Below, in pieces: positions 8,662 through 17,690 of a DNA stretch of 64,000 nt (position 1 is the stretch's first letter; each line of letters begins with the position of its first letter). The DNA is from Prevotella sp. UBA2456. GTDB taxonomy: Bacteria; Bacteroidota; Bacteroidia; Bacteroidales; Bacteroidaceae. Made by a program: the position numbers and the translations under genes. The notes beneath the pieces are model-generated. The model searched no databases and was not told where the DNA came from. It saw only the letters and a list, made by a program, of their open reading frames with translations. The DNA is taken from positions 1-64,000 of the forward strand of contig DDPY01000015.1 of assembly GCA_002342415.1 (NCBI GenBank), in the 5' to 3' direction.

Positions 8662-9324
8662 ATGAAGAATCTGAAGTTTATGAGCGTCGTGCTGATGTTG
8701 GCCGTGTCGCTCGGAGTGACAGCACAAAGTGTGAGAACAGAAAAGATGAAGGAGGCCAAGAAGGAACTGAAGGAGAAGGCTTCGAAAGAAGCTCGCAAGG
8801 CGGCCAAGAAGTTTAAGAAAGACGGATGGGAGGTGACTCCGGGGCAACTGCCGTTGGAAAGACAGCTGGACCGTTCGTACATGCTGGAGCTGCAGGTGGA
8901 TGACGACCTGAAACCGCTCTTCGTGATGGGTGAGGCCATGAGCATCGGCGAGACCTATGATGCCGCTAAGATACAGGCTACGGAACTGGCACGTGTGCAG
9001 ATTGCAGGAAGAATCAGTTCGGAAACCAAGGGTATCGTTGAAAATCTGCTTGCCAACAAACAGTTGGCTGCAGGTGAGGCTGCCTCTATCAACACCACCA
9101 TGATGGAGAGTATTTCTATCTTCTCTGCCAAGTTGGGGAGTCTGACACCCGTCATGGAATGCTACCGCACGCTGGAAAACAAGAACAAGGAGGTCATGGT
9201 ACGGCTTGCCACCAAGTCGTCTGCCATTCAGGAGATTGCCAAGACTGCCATCCGCGAGGAACTGGAAAAGCGGGGCGTTGAAATAAGCAAAGAGATGAAG
9301 GAATACCTGTCGACACGCAAATGA
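8662..9324 (+). CDS. Small LPP20-like exported protein
   Basis: A 220-residue protein starting at ATG 8662 with a signal peptide (MKNLKFMSVVLMLAVSLGVTAQ); a GTG four codons earlier is less likely. A Lys/Glu-rich helix (residues ~28-60) is followed by a domain with FVMGEAMSIGETYDAAKIQA. This resembles the 'G-x-A, many-Ala helix' layout of LPP20-type domains and echoes the domain at the start of the upstream protein. Its stop codon overlaps the start of the CHASE2 gene (ATGA), which implies translational coupling and roughly matched production. The function is unknown, probably envelope-associated. Confidence 0.65.
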   Translation: MKNLKFMSVVLMLAVSLGVTAQSVRTEKMKEAKKELKEKASKEARKAAKKFKKDGWEVTPGQLPLERQLDRSYMLELQVDDDLKPLFVMGEAMSIGETYDAAKIQATELARVQIAGRISSETKGIVENLLANKQLAAGEAASINTTMMESISIFSAKLGSLTPVMECYRTLENKNKEVMVRLATKSSAIQEIAKTAIREELEKRGVEISKEMKEYLSTRK

Positions 9325-10454
9325 GCGCACAGAAAGAATCATCGCGTCTGTTAGGCTATGCCATCGTCACCACGCTGACATTCTGTGTGTTGGGGGTCTA
9401 TGCGTTGCTGGCCTTCAATCTGAAGGTGTTCAGCCCGATTGCCAAGACTGCCAGCGACTACTCGTTTGAAGACTTCTACTACAAGATTTTAGGTTCCGTG
9501 GACGACGAAGACCTCAGCAATGTGGTGACGATTGTCGACGTGACAGAACTGACGAGTCGCAGCGAGCTGGCCGAACTCATGGCTACAGTGTCGGCTATGA
9601 AACCGAAAGTGATGGGCATAGACATCGTGTTTGAAGGTCTGAAGGAAGACTCTCTGGCAGACCACAAACTGATGGAAACGGCCGGGAAATGCCATAATGC
9701 CGTGTTTGCCTATAAACTGATAGACAGGACGGACGAAGCCGTACACTCGTTCTTCATGCCCGGCGACTCGCTGAAGGAGGGATTTGTCAACATGCCGCGT
9801 CAGCTGTACGGCGGACTGAAGCGCAGCCTGAATATAGGCAGAGTGCATCAGGGACAGCTTGTTCCTTCGTTTGTCAAGCAGGTGGCCGACGTGTATGCCG
9901 GCAGAGAGACGGTGGCACTGGCCGACAAAGAACTGAGAATCAACTTCTCGCCACTGCGGTTCAGCGTCATCCCCTACCCGCTGGTGACCCAGCATCCGGA
10001 ACTGATAGCCGACCGTGTAGTGCTGATAGGGGCTATGAAGGAAGAAACCGACATGCACTATACCCCACAGGGCAAGATGGCAGGCACGGAACTGCTGGCT
10101 TTTGCCGTCGAGACCTTGCTGCGGCAGAACACGCTGCTGGTGGTGCCGGGGTGGATAGTGGCGATAACGTCGTTCGTACTGGTACTGACGGTAGTCATAT
10201 TGCGTGCCAAGTATCTGCGTTTTGCTGCTAAGATGCCCATCGTGCTGAAGACTATCATGACGATAGAACTGACCGTAGGCTTAGTGATGTTCATAATGAT
10301 TGCCGCCATCGTATGGGTGGGATTCATGCTGTTCAGCCAGTATCATGTCAGCCTAAACCTGACCTATACGGTAGCAGCCATCGCCTTCATCTATACGTCG
10401 AACAATCTTTATGAAACAGTAAAAGGACAAATAACAAAAAAGAAAACATCATGA
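9321..10454 (+). CDS. CHASE2-domain membrane protein
   Basis: A 377-residue membrane protein. One helix (residues ~12-34) leads into an extracytoplasmic CHASE2 domain (about 35-272). Recognisable parts are VVTIVDVTELTSRSELAELM, PKVMGIDIVF, INFSPLRFSVIPYP and DRVVLIGAMKEETDMHYTP. At least three helices follow (about 274-296, 313-341, 345-362). There is no kinase, cyclase or other output domain after it, unlike most CHASE2 receptors. Any signal must therefore pass through partners, plausibly the co-encoded exported proteins. Four-base ATGA overlaps on both sides tie it to the genes before and after. Confidence 0.8.
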   Translation: MSAQKESSRLLGYAIVTTLTFCVLGVYALLAFNLKVFSPIAKTASDYSFEDFYYKILGSVDDEDLSNVVTIVDVTELTSRSELAELMATVSAMKPKVMGIDIVFEGLKEDSLADHKLMETAGKCHNAVFAYKLIDRTDEAVHSFFMPGDSLKEGFVNMPRQLYGGLKRSLNIGRVHQGQLVPSFVKQVADVYAGRETVALADKELRINFSPLRFSVIPYPLVTQHPELIADRVVLIGAMKEETDMHYTPQGKMAGTELLAFAVETLLRQNTLLVVPGWIVAITSFVLVLTVVILRAKYLRFAAKMPIVLKTIMTIELTVGLVMFIMIAAIVWVGFMLFSQYHVSLNLTYTVAAIAFIYTSNNLYETVKGQITKKKTS

Positions 10455-12394
10455 GTAATAATATCAAGAGAATCATCGTCACTCTCATGCTGACAAGCAT
10501 TGTCATAACACTCAGCGCACAGGTCAAGAGACTGGTCGTGACGGGTGTCGAAGGAAAGGCTGAGTATGTGGCAAAAGGGCACAAGCATCCGCTACGGAAA
10601 GGAACCATTCTGACTGACGAATCGCTGGTCTACATCCCTTTCAACGGTATGGTAACCATCATTGACGAACGAAACAACAAAGAGTACACCGTCAAGTCCA
10701 TAGGATGGGCCTCGGTGGGAGACAAGCTGCAAGATGCTCGCAACACAGCACTGACACGTACCAAAAACTATGTAAACTCCGTGCTGGCGCAACTCAGAGG
10801 CAAAACGTCACCCAAAGCACAGTATGTGAGCGACCCTGCCACTATCACCCGCGAATATTATGCCGACTCTGCGCTGACCGTGACGGAGCGTGCGAAGAAA
10901 GAGGAAACAAACCCATTCCGGGCGGAGTTTGAGGCCTTTAAGAAACAGGCACGCAGGGAGTATGACGATTTCCGCAAGCAAGCACTGAAGGAGTATGCCG
11001 ACTTTGTCCGTCAGGCCTGGGCGGAGTTCAGGGCTGAGCCTGCTAAGGAGATGCCTAAAGAGGAGGAGATTGAGCCGATACTAGTGCCTGGTGCCGATGC
11101 CCAAACGGAATCGTGGTTCAGCAGACTCTTCGGGCGCAGGAAGTCGAAGAAAAAGAAGCAACAGGCAGCGGAGACCGTCCAGCCGACCCGTCAGGAAAGC
11201 CAGCCCCTTAAATATAAAGAGGTGGTGAAGGCGGCACCTGTTGACGTGCAGCCACAGCCACTGTCGGAAGTGAAGGAGGTGCCTGAGGATGCAAACAGCT
11301 ATGTCAGCTTCAAACTCTTTGGTACCGACTGCAACGTGCGCATGGGCGATAACTGTATGTTCACACTTCCTGGAGCATCGGCAGAGGATGTTGCAAATGC
11401 TATTGCACTGTTTGAGAAACCCCAGTTTGACAATCTGTTGTACGACTGTCTGAAAATGCGAAGAGAACACAAACTCTCAGACTGGGCATACTTACAGATG
11501 CTGATGGTGCTTACTAATTTGTTCTATGGCACCAATACAAACGAGTCTGTTCTCACTTTGGCCTTTCTCTATGGACAGTCGGGATACAAAATGCGTATTG
11601 CCACCAATGGCACCGAACTACAGATGCTGGTAGCCTGCAAGAACATTATCTATAATAAAAAATTCTACCACACAGATGGTGAAAACTATTATATGCTGGA
11701 CGGACGCAACAATGACATCCTACAGATTTGTCCAGCCACATTCCCCAAAGAAAGCGCACTGTCGCTGCAAATCTCTGCTGAACAGGATTTGACAGCTGCC
11801 CCGACACCAGAACGAACTATCACATCGAAGATGGATGAGAGCTTCTCGTTTACAGTCAAGTCGAATAAAAACTATATGGACTTCTACGATACTTATCCAT
11901 CTTCTTGCTATGATGACAACTTTATGACACGCTGGGCCATTTATGCAAACACACCATTAGAAAAGGGGCTACGCAGTCAGTTGTATCCAGCCATGCGTGA
12001 GAAGTTGCGTGGGCTCTCCAAGCGTGATGCTGTACAACAATTGCTCTATTGGGTGCAGACGGGGTTTGAATATGGCTATGACGACGAGATATGGGGTGGA
12101 GATCGTGCCTTCTTTGGCGAGGAATCCATTTTCTATCCCTATTGCGACTGTGAAGACCGCTCCATCTTACTCTCCCGATTGGTACGCGACCTGTTAGGGC
12201 TGAAGACTATTCTGATATATTATCCAGGACACTTGGCCATGGGTGTAGGTTTTGAACAGGACGAAGAGGGCGATTACATTATGCTGGATGGTCAGAAGTT
12301 CATCGTCTGCGACCCGACTTATATCCCCTCAAAGGTAGGTCAGACTATGCCACACATGAACAACGAGGAGGCTACTGTGATCCTACTGAATTAG
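10451..12394 (+). CDS. FecR/SH3-like plus transglutaminase-like exported protein
   Basis: A 647-residue protein with a signal peptide (to ~residue 23). Residues ~25-115 resemble a FecR or bacterial-SH3-like fold (GKAEYVAKGHKHPLRKGTIL). Residues ~150-260 are a charged helical linker rich in Lys, Glu and Arg. The C-terminal ~150 residues carry a transglutaminase-like core: YPYCDCEDRSILLSRLV with the candidate nucleophile Cys near 563-565, and YPGHLAMGV with the candidate His near 593. Such cores are Cys proteases or amide-bond enzymes. It overlaps the CHASE2 gene by four bases and ends the operon. The catalytic assignment rests on motif shape only. Confidence 0.7.
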   Translation: MSNNIKRIIVTLMLTSIVITLSAQVKRLVVTGVEGKAEYVAKGHKHPLRKGTILTDESLVYIPFNGMVTIIDERNNKEYTVKSIGWASVGDKLQDARNTALTRTKNYVNSVLAQLRGKTSPKAQYVSDPATITREYYADSALTVTERAKKEETNPFRAEFEAFKKQARREYDDFRKQALKEYADFVRQAWAEFRAEPAKEMPKEEEIEPILVPGADAQTESWFSRLFGRRKSKKKKQQAAETVQPTRQESQPLKYKEVVKAAPVDVQPQPLSEVKEVPEDANSYVSFKLFGTDCNVRMGDNCMFTLPGASAEDVANAIALFEKPQFDNLLYDCLKMRREHKLSDWAYLQMLMVLTNLFYGTNTNESVLTLAFLYGQSGYKMRIATNGTELQMLVACKNIIYNKKFYHTDGENYYMLDGRNNDILQICPATFPKESALSLQISAEQDLTAAPTPERTITSKMDESFSFTVKSNKNYMDFYDTYPSSCYDDNFMTRWAIYANTPLEKGLRSQLYPAMREKLRGLSKRDAVQQLLYWVQTGFEYGYDDEIWGGDRAFFGEESIFYPYCDCEDRSILLSRLVRDLLGLKTILIYYPGHLAMGVGFEQDEEGDYIMLDGQKFIVCDPTYIPSKVGQTMPHMNNEEATVILLN

Positions 12395-12494
12395 GAATAC
12401 TTGAGTGCCCAACATCTTCGTCAAATCTTCGTCAAATAATTCTCTCCGCACTCGATTTTTCACCATATCTCTTGCTTGTATGCAGAATTATGGC

Positions 12495-12502
12495 TATCTT
12501 TG
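12495..12502 (+). promoter_or_regulatory. -7 element upstream of gtrA-like gene
   Basis: TATCTTTG at 12495-12502 predicts a transcription start near 12508. A CCGCACTCG box (12446-12454), as in the window's first promoter, lies upstream. ATCTTCGTCAA is directly repeated in the gap after the preceding operon (about 12414-12435). Confidence 0.6.
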
Positions 12503-12546
12503 CAGCAATGTTAGAGAAAAGAAGTTTTACAGCTTGCAAACTACTC

Positions 12547-12969
12547 ATGGGTAAAAGAGGATTACATATCAAGAAAGAAGCCATTGGCGAGATGATACGC
12601 TTCAGCGTGGTCGGTGTACTGATTACAGTCATACACTATGTGGTGTACTGGCTGCTACAATTGTTCATGAACATTAACATAGCCTGGACGGCAGGCTATA
12701 TAGCGGGATTTATTGTAAACTATTACTTGAGTGCCCGTTACATCTTCCGTGAAAAAACAACAGCAGAGAACGGGGCAGGATTCGGCGGAGCCCATCTGGT
12801 GAACTACTTTCTCCAGATGGGCCTCCTGAATTTCTTTGTATGGATGGGTCTGAGCGCGGAGATGGCTCCCGTGGGCGTTTATGCGGTATCCATCCCCGTC
12901 AACTTCCTTCTGGTCCGGTTCGTCTTCAAGCATTTCAAGCGCGAGAAAACAAAGGAAGAGGCAGCATAG
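12547..12969 (+). CDS. GtrA-family membrane protein
   Basis: A GtrA-like flippase or accessory subunit of about 140 residues with four transmembrane helices (FSVVGVLITVIHYVVYWLL; AWTAGYIAGFIVNYYLSARY; HLVNYFLQMGLLNFFVWMGL; VYAVSIPVNFLLVRFVF) and the family's RFxxVG...N..L..RYIF pattern. GtrA proteins help move lipid-linked sugars across the inner membrane or modify teichoic acid and O-antigen. The start at 12547 is preferred because the -7 element implies a transcript beginning around 12508, so the upstream ATG at 12508 would be leaderless. It converges with the exopolysaccharide operon, so a role in surface glycans is plausible. Confidence 0.8.
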   Translation: MGKRGLHIKKEAIGEMIRFSVVGVLITVIHYVVYWLLQLFMNINIAWTAGYIAGFIVNYYLSARYIFREKTTAENGAGFGGAHLVNYFLQMGLLNFFVWMGLSAEMAPVGVYAVSIPVNFLLVRFVFKHFKREKTKEEAA

Positions 12970-13004
12970 CGCGGCCCCTTCCTTCATCATTACCCTACTC
13001 AATC

Positions 13005-14408
13005 TTACTCGTCAGGCAGGAAAAGCGGGTCTTCGGGCATCACCATGACAGGCTTTTGCTCGTAGTCGCGCAACAGTTTCTCTGAGACATATTTCTTGTT
13101 GACCACAAGGCGGAACATATACTCGCGAAACCAGCGGGCCGTCATAATGAGACATCCCTGCTGCCCCCACTCCTTACCCCAGGAGTTTTCCACCTTCCAC
13201 TTGAGAGGATTGCCATCACGGTCGAGGTCGACAGCGGTGAGCGTCATAGCATGCGTAGAACCACTGTCAAAAGTTGATATGCGCTGAGCCTTGTCCATCG
13301 TAAAGGTGGTTCCAAAGAGAGACGCATAGTCGAAATTCTCAAGGTCAGCATAGCCACGCTTGCGGTCAAGCTGTTTACCTACATCATAACTGCTGTAAAG
13401 TTTACGCCCGTCCTTCAGAGAGGCAATGGCAAGAGTCTCGATGTCCTCCATCGGCAGGTTGAGGTATTTCCAATTGTGACCATCGTAGGTGTGTCGGTCG
13501 TACTCTACCTCATAGGTCTTATAATACTCACGACGCGGATCGTTCATCACCATGATGAAAGTTCCATTAAGCGGACCGCCTACCATCTCCTGATAGAACT
13601 CTTTGGGAGTATATTTCCTTGGGGCACTTACAGCCTTGCCGCTCTTGTCGCGGAAAGCGTATGTAAACTCCTTGACAGGCTCGCCAAGTGTAATGACAAG
13701 CATGTGGTAGATTTCGCCGAGCATCTGTGTCTTGCGTTGCAGAATGTCCTTGGCTTTCTTACCGCTCGCAACCATCTGTCGCAGTTCAAGTCCTTGCTCA
13801 CGTAGCTTCGATTTGATGATGGCCGACATCTTGGAGGTGTTGTCGGCAGAATAGGTTTCCGGCTGAACGGCAGAAGGGACGAGTCCATATTTCTCTGCCA
13901 GGTCTGCCACACCACAGAAAGTGCCGCCATCGTTGAGCGGATGGTGGAAAAAGAACTGAACCCGCTGGTTGTCGATAGGTTCCTTGGCAGTGTCAATAAC
14001 ACCCTGCAGCATGAGATTGGCTTTCTCGAGCTGATCCCAGAAGAACAGATAATCCTGCGACAGGCTGACTGTAAGCGAATCTGTGCGCTGTGCAAAATTG
14101 GAGCGCAATACATTTAATCCACTGAACATCCAGCAACGACCGCTCGATTTCTGATCGGTAATCGTCTGTTTGCGGGTTTCAACGCTAAAATAGGTGTCTA
14201 ACTCGCCTGCATGCTGCTGATTCTTAGCCAACAGGTCAATGGCATTAGCTGCCAGCGCATTGCGCAAGGCACGGTCGGAGGCAGAGGGTGCTTGTTGCTG
14301 CTCAATTTGCTGTAACATGGCAGAGGTAATACCGCCATCCTTGGTCTGGGCTCCTACAGCCATTGCGGCCATCAAGCCAAATACGGATAAAAACAGTCGA
14401 TTCATCAT
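13005..14408 (-). CDS. C1B cysteine aminopeptidase (bleomycin-hydrolase family), exported
   Basis: A 467-residue papain-fold peptidase of family C1B. The triad is visible: Cys in QKSSGRCWMFSGLN (about residue 92), His in GSTHAMTLTAVD, Asn in KVENSWGKEWG. Unlike cytosolic PepC it has a signal peptide (LFLSVFGLMAAMAVGAQ), so it acts in the periplasm or beyond, trimming peptides for uptake. It is the last gene of the leftward run. Its ATGATG start overlaps the TGA of the M48 protease gene, so translation is coupled. Either of the two adjacent Met codons could be used. Confidence 0.88.
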   Translation of the reverse strand: MMNRLFLSVFGLMAAMAVGAQTKDGGITSAMLQQIEQQQAPSASDRALRNALAANAIDLLAKNQQHAGELDTYFSVETRKQTITDQKSSGRCWMFSGLNVLRSNFAQRTDSLTVSLSQDYLFFWDQLEKANLMLQGVIDTAKEPIDNQRVQFFFHHPLNDGGTFCGVADLAEKYGLVPSAVQPETYSADNTSKMSAIIKSKLREQGLELRQMVASGKKAKDILQRKTQMLGEIYHMLVITLGEPVKEFTYAFRDKSGKAVSAPRKYTPKEFYQEMVGGPLNGTFIMVMNDPRREYYKTYEVEYDRHTYDGHNWKYLNLPMEDIETLAIASLKDGRKLYSSYDVGKQLDRKRGYADLENFDYASLFGTTFTMDKAQRISTFDSGSTHAMTLTAVDLDRDGNPLKWKVENSWGKEWGQQGCLIMTARWFREYMFRLVVNKKYVSEKLLRDYEQKPVMVMPEDPLFLPDE

Positions 14409-15304
14409 TTCTTCTTGCTAGATATATGAAGGGTCTTTGTTGCCTTAATAGTGGATGGGCTGGACGTATTCTTGCTGTATTTGTTAGAGCCGCTGGTGCC
14501 TGAAGCCTTATAATACTTCAGAGCCTCTGGCATCCAACCCTGAATCTGCCTGATACGGGTCTCGTCGCTGGGGTGACTGCTGAAAAACTCAGAGGTCTTA
14601 TGGCTGCTGGCTGCCGCCATGCGCTGCCAGAAGCCTACTGCCACCTGAGGGTCGTAGCCCGCCATAGCGGCAAAAATGAGTCCCAGATGGTCGGCCTCAC
14701 TCTCATGAGAGCGCGAATACTTGAGATTGGCAAGCCCCAACCCCTTAGAGACAACTGACTGTCCTAAGGCTACGGTATTGCTTCCTGCCCCCATCGCTGT
14801 CGCTACAGCAGAACCAATCTGCAGACCATACTGCTGACGATACTGAGTACTATACTGCTCTGCCGAGTGGCGAGCTACGGCATGTGCAATCTCGTGGCCT
14901 AAGACAATAGCCAATGAGGGCTCGTCCTTGGTGACTGGCAGCAGTCCCTCGAAGACGCAGATGAGACCGCCAGGCATGCACCACGCATTGACATTCTGGT
15001 CCTGCACAAGGTTGAACTGCCACTTATAGTACTGCACATCTTCGGCCATTCCGTTGGTGCGCAGATAGTTCTCGACCGCAGTGGCCAACCGCTGCCCTAC
15101 CCTCTTGACCATAGCCGTATTGGCGGCATTGGTAGACGGCTTGGCTGTCTTCATATACTCACTATACTGCTGGCTGGAAAGGCTCAGCATCTGGCCGTCG
15201 CTCACCATCAGGTTCTGCTTTCGACCAGTGATAGGAACGGTCTTGGTAGTTCCACAACCCACCAAGGCCATTACCATTAGTCCCAAAAGAAATTTCTTTA
15301 TCAT
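14405..15304 (-). CDS. M48-family metalloprotease lipoprotein
   Basis: A 299-residue lipoprotein peptidase. The start at 15304 gives a lipoprotein signal (MVMALVGCGTT). The zinc motif HEIAHAVARHSAEQ and a downstream SRSHESEADHLGL segment (third ligand Glu) identify an M48 peptidase of the BepA/LoiP type. These are periplasmic proteases that clear misassembled outer-membrane proteins. The C-terminus is Ser/Lys-rich and low-complexity. It sits 10 bp after ugd and overlaps the C1B peptidase gene, so it probably rides on the exopolysaccharide operon transcript. Confidence 0.88.
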   Translation of the reverse strand: MIKKFLLGLMVMALVGCGTTKTVPITGRKQNLMVSDGQMLSLSSQQYSEYMKTAKPSTNAANTAMVKRVGQRLATAVENYLRTNGMAEDVQYYKWQFNLVQDQNVNAWCMPGGLICVFEGLLPVTKDEPSLAIVLGHEIAHAVARHSAEQYSTQYRQQYGLQIGSAVATAMGAGSNTVALGQSVVSKGLGLANLKYSRSHESEADHLGLIFAAMAGYDPQVAVGFWQRMAAASSHKTSEFFSSHPSDETRIRQIQGWMPEALKYYKASGTSGSNKYSKNTSSPSTIKATKTLHISSKKK

Positions 15305-15314
15305 GGTTATAAAA

Positions 15315-16628
15315 TTATCGTTCACCAATGCGCGTATAGGTAAATCCAAGGGATTCCAGTTCCTGCCGACTATAGATATTACGGCCGTCCACCACAACAT
15401 TCCCCCGCATCACCTTACGGATGACATCCCATGACGGCATACGGAACTGACGCCATTCTGTCATCAATGCAAGGACATCGGCATTATTGGCGCAATCATA
15501 AATATCCTTACAATAAATGACCACATCACCCAAACGACGACGGCACTCATCCATAGCAATGGGATCGAAGACGCGCACGTTGGCGCCATCGTCGAGTAAC
15601 TTCTGAATGACCACCAAGGCCGGAGACTCGCGCATATCGTCCGTGTCGGGCTTAAATGCAAGACCGAGAATAGCCACCGTTTTCCCCTTAACAGGTCCAT
15701 AGGTTCGTATAATCTTGTCGTAGACAATAGCCTTCTGGCGCTCGTTGACTCGCTCTACAGCCTCGATGACCTCCATGTGATATCCGTTGTCTATGCCCGT
15801 ATGGAGCAGAGCCTTCACATCCTTAGGGAAACAAGAGCCACCATAGCCACAACCGGCATAGAGGAACTTAGGACCGATACGCGAGTCGCGGCCGATTCCT
15901 TGACGTACACTATCCACGTTGGCCCCTACCCGCTCGCACAGGTTGGCAATATCGTTCATAAACGAAATACGGGTGGCCAACATGGCATTGGCAGCATATT
16001 TAGTCATTTCGGCTGAAGGAATATCCATGAAGATGACGCGGAAATTCTGGATGAGGAAAGGCTGATACAGCCGAGTCATCACTTCGCGGGCCTTGTCGGA
16101 CTCCGTACCTACTACTACGCGGTCGGGCGACATGAAATCTTTGATTGCAGCACCCTCCTTGAGAAACTCGGGGTTGGAAGCAACATCAAAAGGCACCTGA
16201 ACCCCACGCTTGTCGAGTTCCTCCTGAATAGCAGCCTTTACTTTCTTGGCTGTACCAACCGGCACGGTAGACTTAGTGACCAGAATAGTATATTTGTTAA
16301 TGTGCTGCCCAAACTGACGGGCAACAGCAAGCACGTATTTCAAGTCGGCACTACCATCCTCGTCGGGAGGAGTTCCCACTGCTGAGAACACAACCTCGAC
16401 ATCATCGAGAACTTCTGTAAGATCTGTTGTAAATTTCAGGCGTCCGTAGCCAACATTGCGACGAACCAGTTCTTCCAGTCCTGGTTCATAGATAGGCATC
16501 TCGCCATTTTTCAGACGCTCGATTTTCCGGGCATCCACATCAACGCAGGTCACATGAGAACCCATTTCAGCAAAACAAGTGCCGCTGACCAAACCGACAT
16601 AGCCGGTACCGACAATTGCAATTTTCAT
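15315..16628 (-). CDS. ugd: UDP-glucose 6-dehydrogenase
   Basis: A 437-residue enzyme that oxidises UDP-glucose twice with NAD+ to UDP-glucuronate, a precursor for acidic exopolysaccharide and other sugar nucleotides. It shows the Rossmann motif IVGTGYVGLVSGTCFAEMG at the N-terminus, the catalytic Cys in YAGCGYGGSCFPKDV, and the C-terminal domain with AFKPDTDDMRESPA. The length is usual for the family. It lies in the leftward run after the Wzc and Wza genes and the small membrane protein, which supports a role in the same polysaccharide pathway. Confidence 0.93.
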   Translation of the reverse strand: MKIAIVGTGYVGLVSGTCFAEMGSHVTCVDVDARKIERLKNGEMPIYEPGLEELVRRNVGYGRLKFTTDLTEVLDDVEVVFSAVGTPPDEDGSADLKYVLAVARQFGQHINKYTILVTKSTVPVGTAKKVKAAIQEELDKRGVQVPFDVASNPEFLKEGAAIKDFMSPDRVVVGTESDKAREVMTRLYQPFLIQNFRVIFMDIPSAEMTKYAANAMLATRISFMNDIANLCERVGANVDSVRQGIGRDSRIGPKFLYAGCGYGGSCFPKDVKALLHTGIDNGYHMEVIEAVERVNERQKAIVYDKIIRTYGPVKGKTVAILGLAFKPDTDDMRESPALVVIQKLLDDGANVRVFDPIAMDECRRRLGDVVIYCKDIYDCANNADVLALMTEWRQFRMPSWDVIRKVMRGNVVVDGRNIYSRQELESLGFTYTRIGER

Positions 16629-16692
16629 AACTGAGTATTAACTGTTTAACGAAATATATGAATAGTTGATAATAAGCAAAAACACGTGGGAA

Positions 16693-16872
16693 TCACCCTA
16701 CGGTGTAGACCAGGACGACAGCAATAGCCATCAGCACGGCGACAGCCACGAGTGTCATCTTCAGTATCTTCTCCACCAGCTTGCGACGCTCTATGGCCGC
16801 CAGGCTCTTCTGCTTGAAGAGGGTGGCTCCGTCCTTCTTGTGATGGTGGTGGGTATGTTGTTGCTCTTCCAT
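16693..16872 (-). CDS. 59-residue His-rich single-pass membrane protein
   Basis: A short gene easily missed because of its size. ATG at 16872-16870 overlaps the TAA of the Wza-type gene (TAATG) and the stop is TGA at 16695-16693. The protein starts MEEQQHTHHHHKKDGATLF, continues with a charged stretch (SLAAIERRKLVEKILK) and ends in one hydrophobic helix (MTLVAVAVLMAIAVVLVY). Stop-start overlap, a clean frame and a sensible topology argue for a real coupled gene. Its place between export and precursor genes suggests a small accessory subunit of the polysaccharide machine. No homologue is recognised. Confidence 0.7.
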   Translation of the reverse strand: MEEQQHTHHHHKKDGATLFKQKSLAAIERRKLVEKILKMTLVAVAVLMAIAVVLVYTVG

Positions 16873-17669
16873 TATTTCAAGATATTATAAAGTAATGATG
16901 TCAATGAGATGAGGATACTGGTGGCCGAGAACCACAGCGTGGTCATGGAGCCGACACTTGAGTTCTGCGCCTTCACCTTGTTGGGCTCCACATAGACGAC
17001 ATCGTTCTGCTGGAGGTAATAGTAAGGCGAGTTGATGATGTTGGCATCGTTCAGGCTCAGGGTGTGAATCTCCTTCTTGCCCGTGGCATCCTCGCGGATG
17101 AGCTTCACCTTGTCGCGGACACCATAGATGGTCAGGTCGCCAGCCTGTGCCAGTGCCTCGAGGATGGTGATCTTCTCGCGCGACACCTGGAAGCTGCCCG
17201 GGCGGTTCACCTCGCCCAACACCGACACCGAATAGCTCGACATGCGAACGGTGACGATAGGATTCTCTGTCTCAGACATATACGGACGAATCATCTCCTG
17301 AATCATCTTTTCGGCCTCAGACTTTGTCTTGCCGCCAACCTTCACGCTGCCGATGATGGGGAACACGATATATCCCTCGTTGTCGACCAGATAGCTCTGC
17401 AGCGAAGCCTGATTGTAGGAAGTGCGCTGCCCGACGGTATAGGGCGTGGGAACAGTCAGGTTGAAGGGCACAGCCGCCTCCGCATCCGTAGTGCTGACGG
17501 TAATGGTGAGCTGGTCTTTCGGCATGATGTGGGCATCATATAGGAACCGCGATTTGTCGAAATTGATGCTGTCGCTATTCTGGAAGTAAGCCACGTTCTT
17601 GGTACTTCCGCACGAAGACATCATGACTGCCAAGACAGCCAAGATGAGGAGATAACTAACTTTCTTCAT
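16872..17669 (-). CDS. Wza-type polysaccharide export lipoprotein
   Basis: A 265-residue outer-membrane lipoprotein (AVMMSSCGSTKN). Residues ~40-140 form the polysaccharide biosynthesis/export domain (PKDQLTITVSTTDAEAAVPFNL; EGYIVFPIIGSVKVGGKTKSEA). An SLBB domain follows (~145-220; VSVLGEVNRPGSFQVSREKITILEALAQAGDLTIYG). A C-terminal hydrophobic segment (TTLWFSATSILISLTSLLYNILK) would span the outer membrane, as in Wza. It forms the exit channel for the polymer controlled by the Wzc kinase encoded upstream. Confidence 0.9.
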   Translation of the reverse strand: MKKVSYLLILAVLAVMMSSCGSTKNVAYFQNSDSINFDKSRFLYDAHIMPKDQLTITVSTTDAEAAVPFNLTVPTPYTVGQRTSYNQASLQSYLVDNEGYIVFPIIGSVKVGGKTKSEAEKMIQEMIRPYMSETENPIVTVRMSSYSVSVLGEVNRPGSFQVSREKITILEALAQAGDLTIYGVRDKVKLIREDATGKKEIHTLSLNDANIINSPYYYLQQNDVVYVEPNKVKAQNSSVGSMTTLWFSATSILISLTSLLYNILK

Positions 17670-17690
17670 AAAAAATATTATTTTGTCTAC

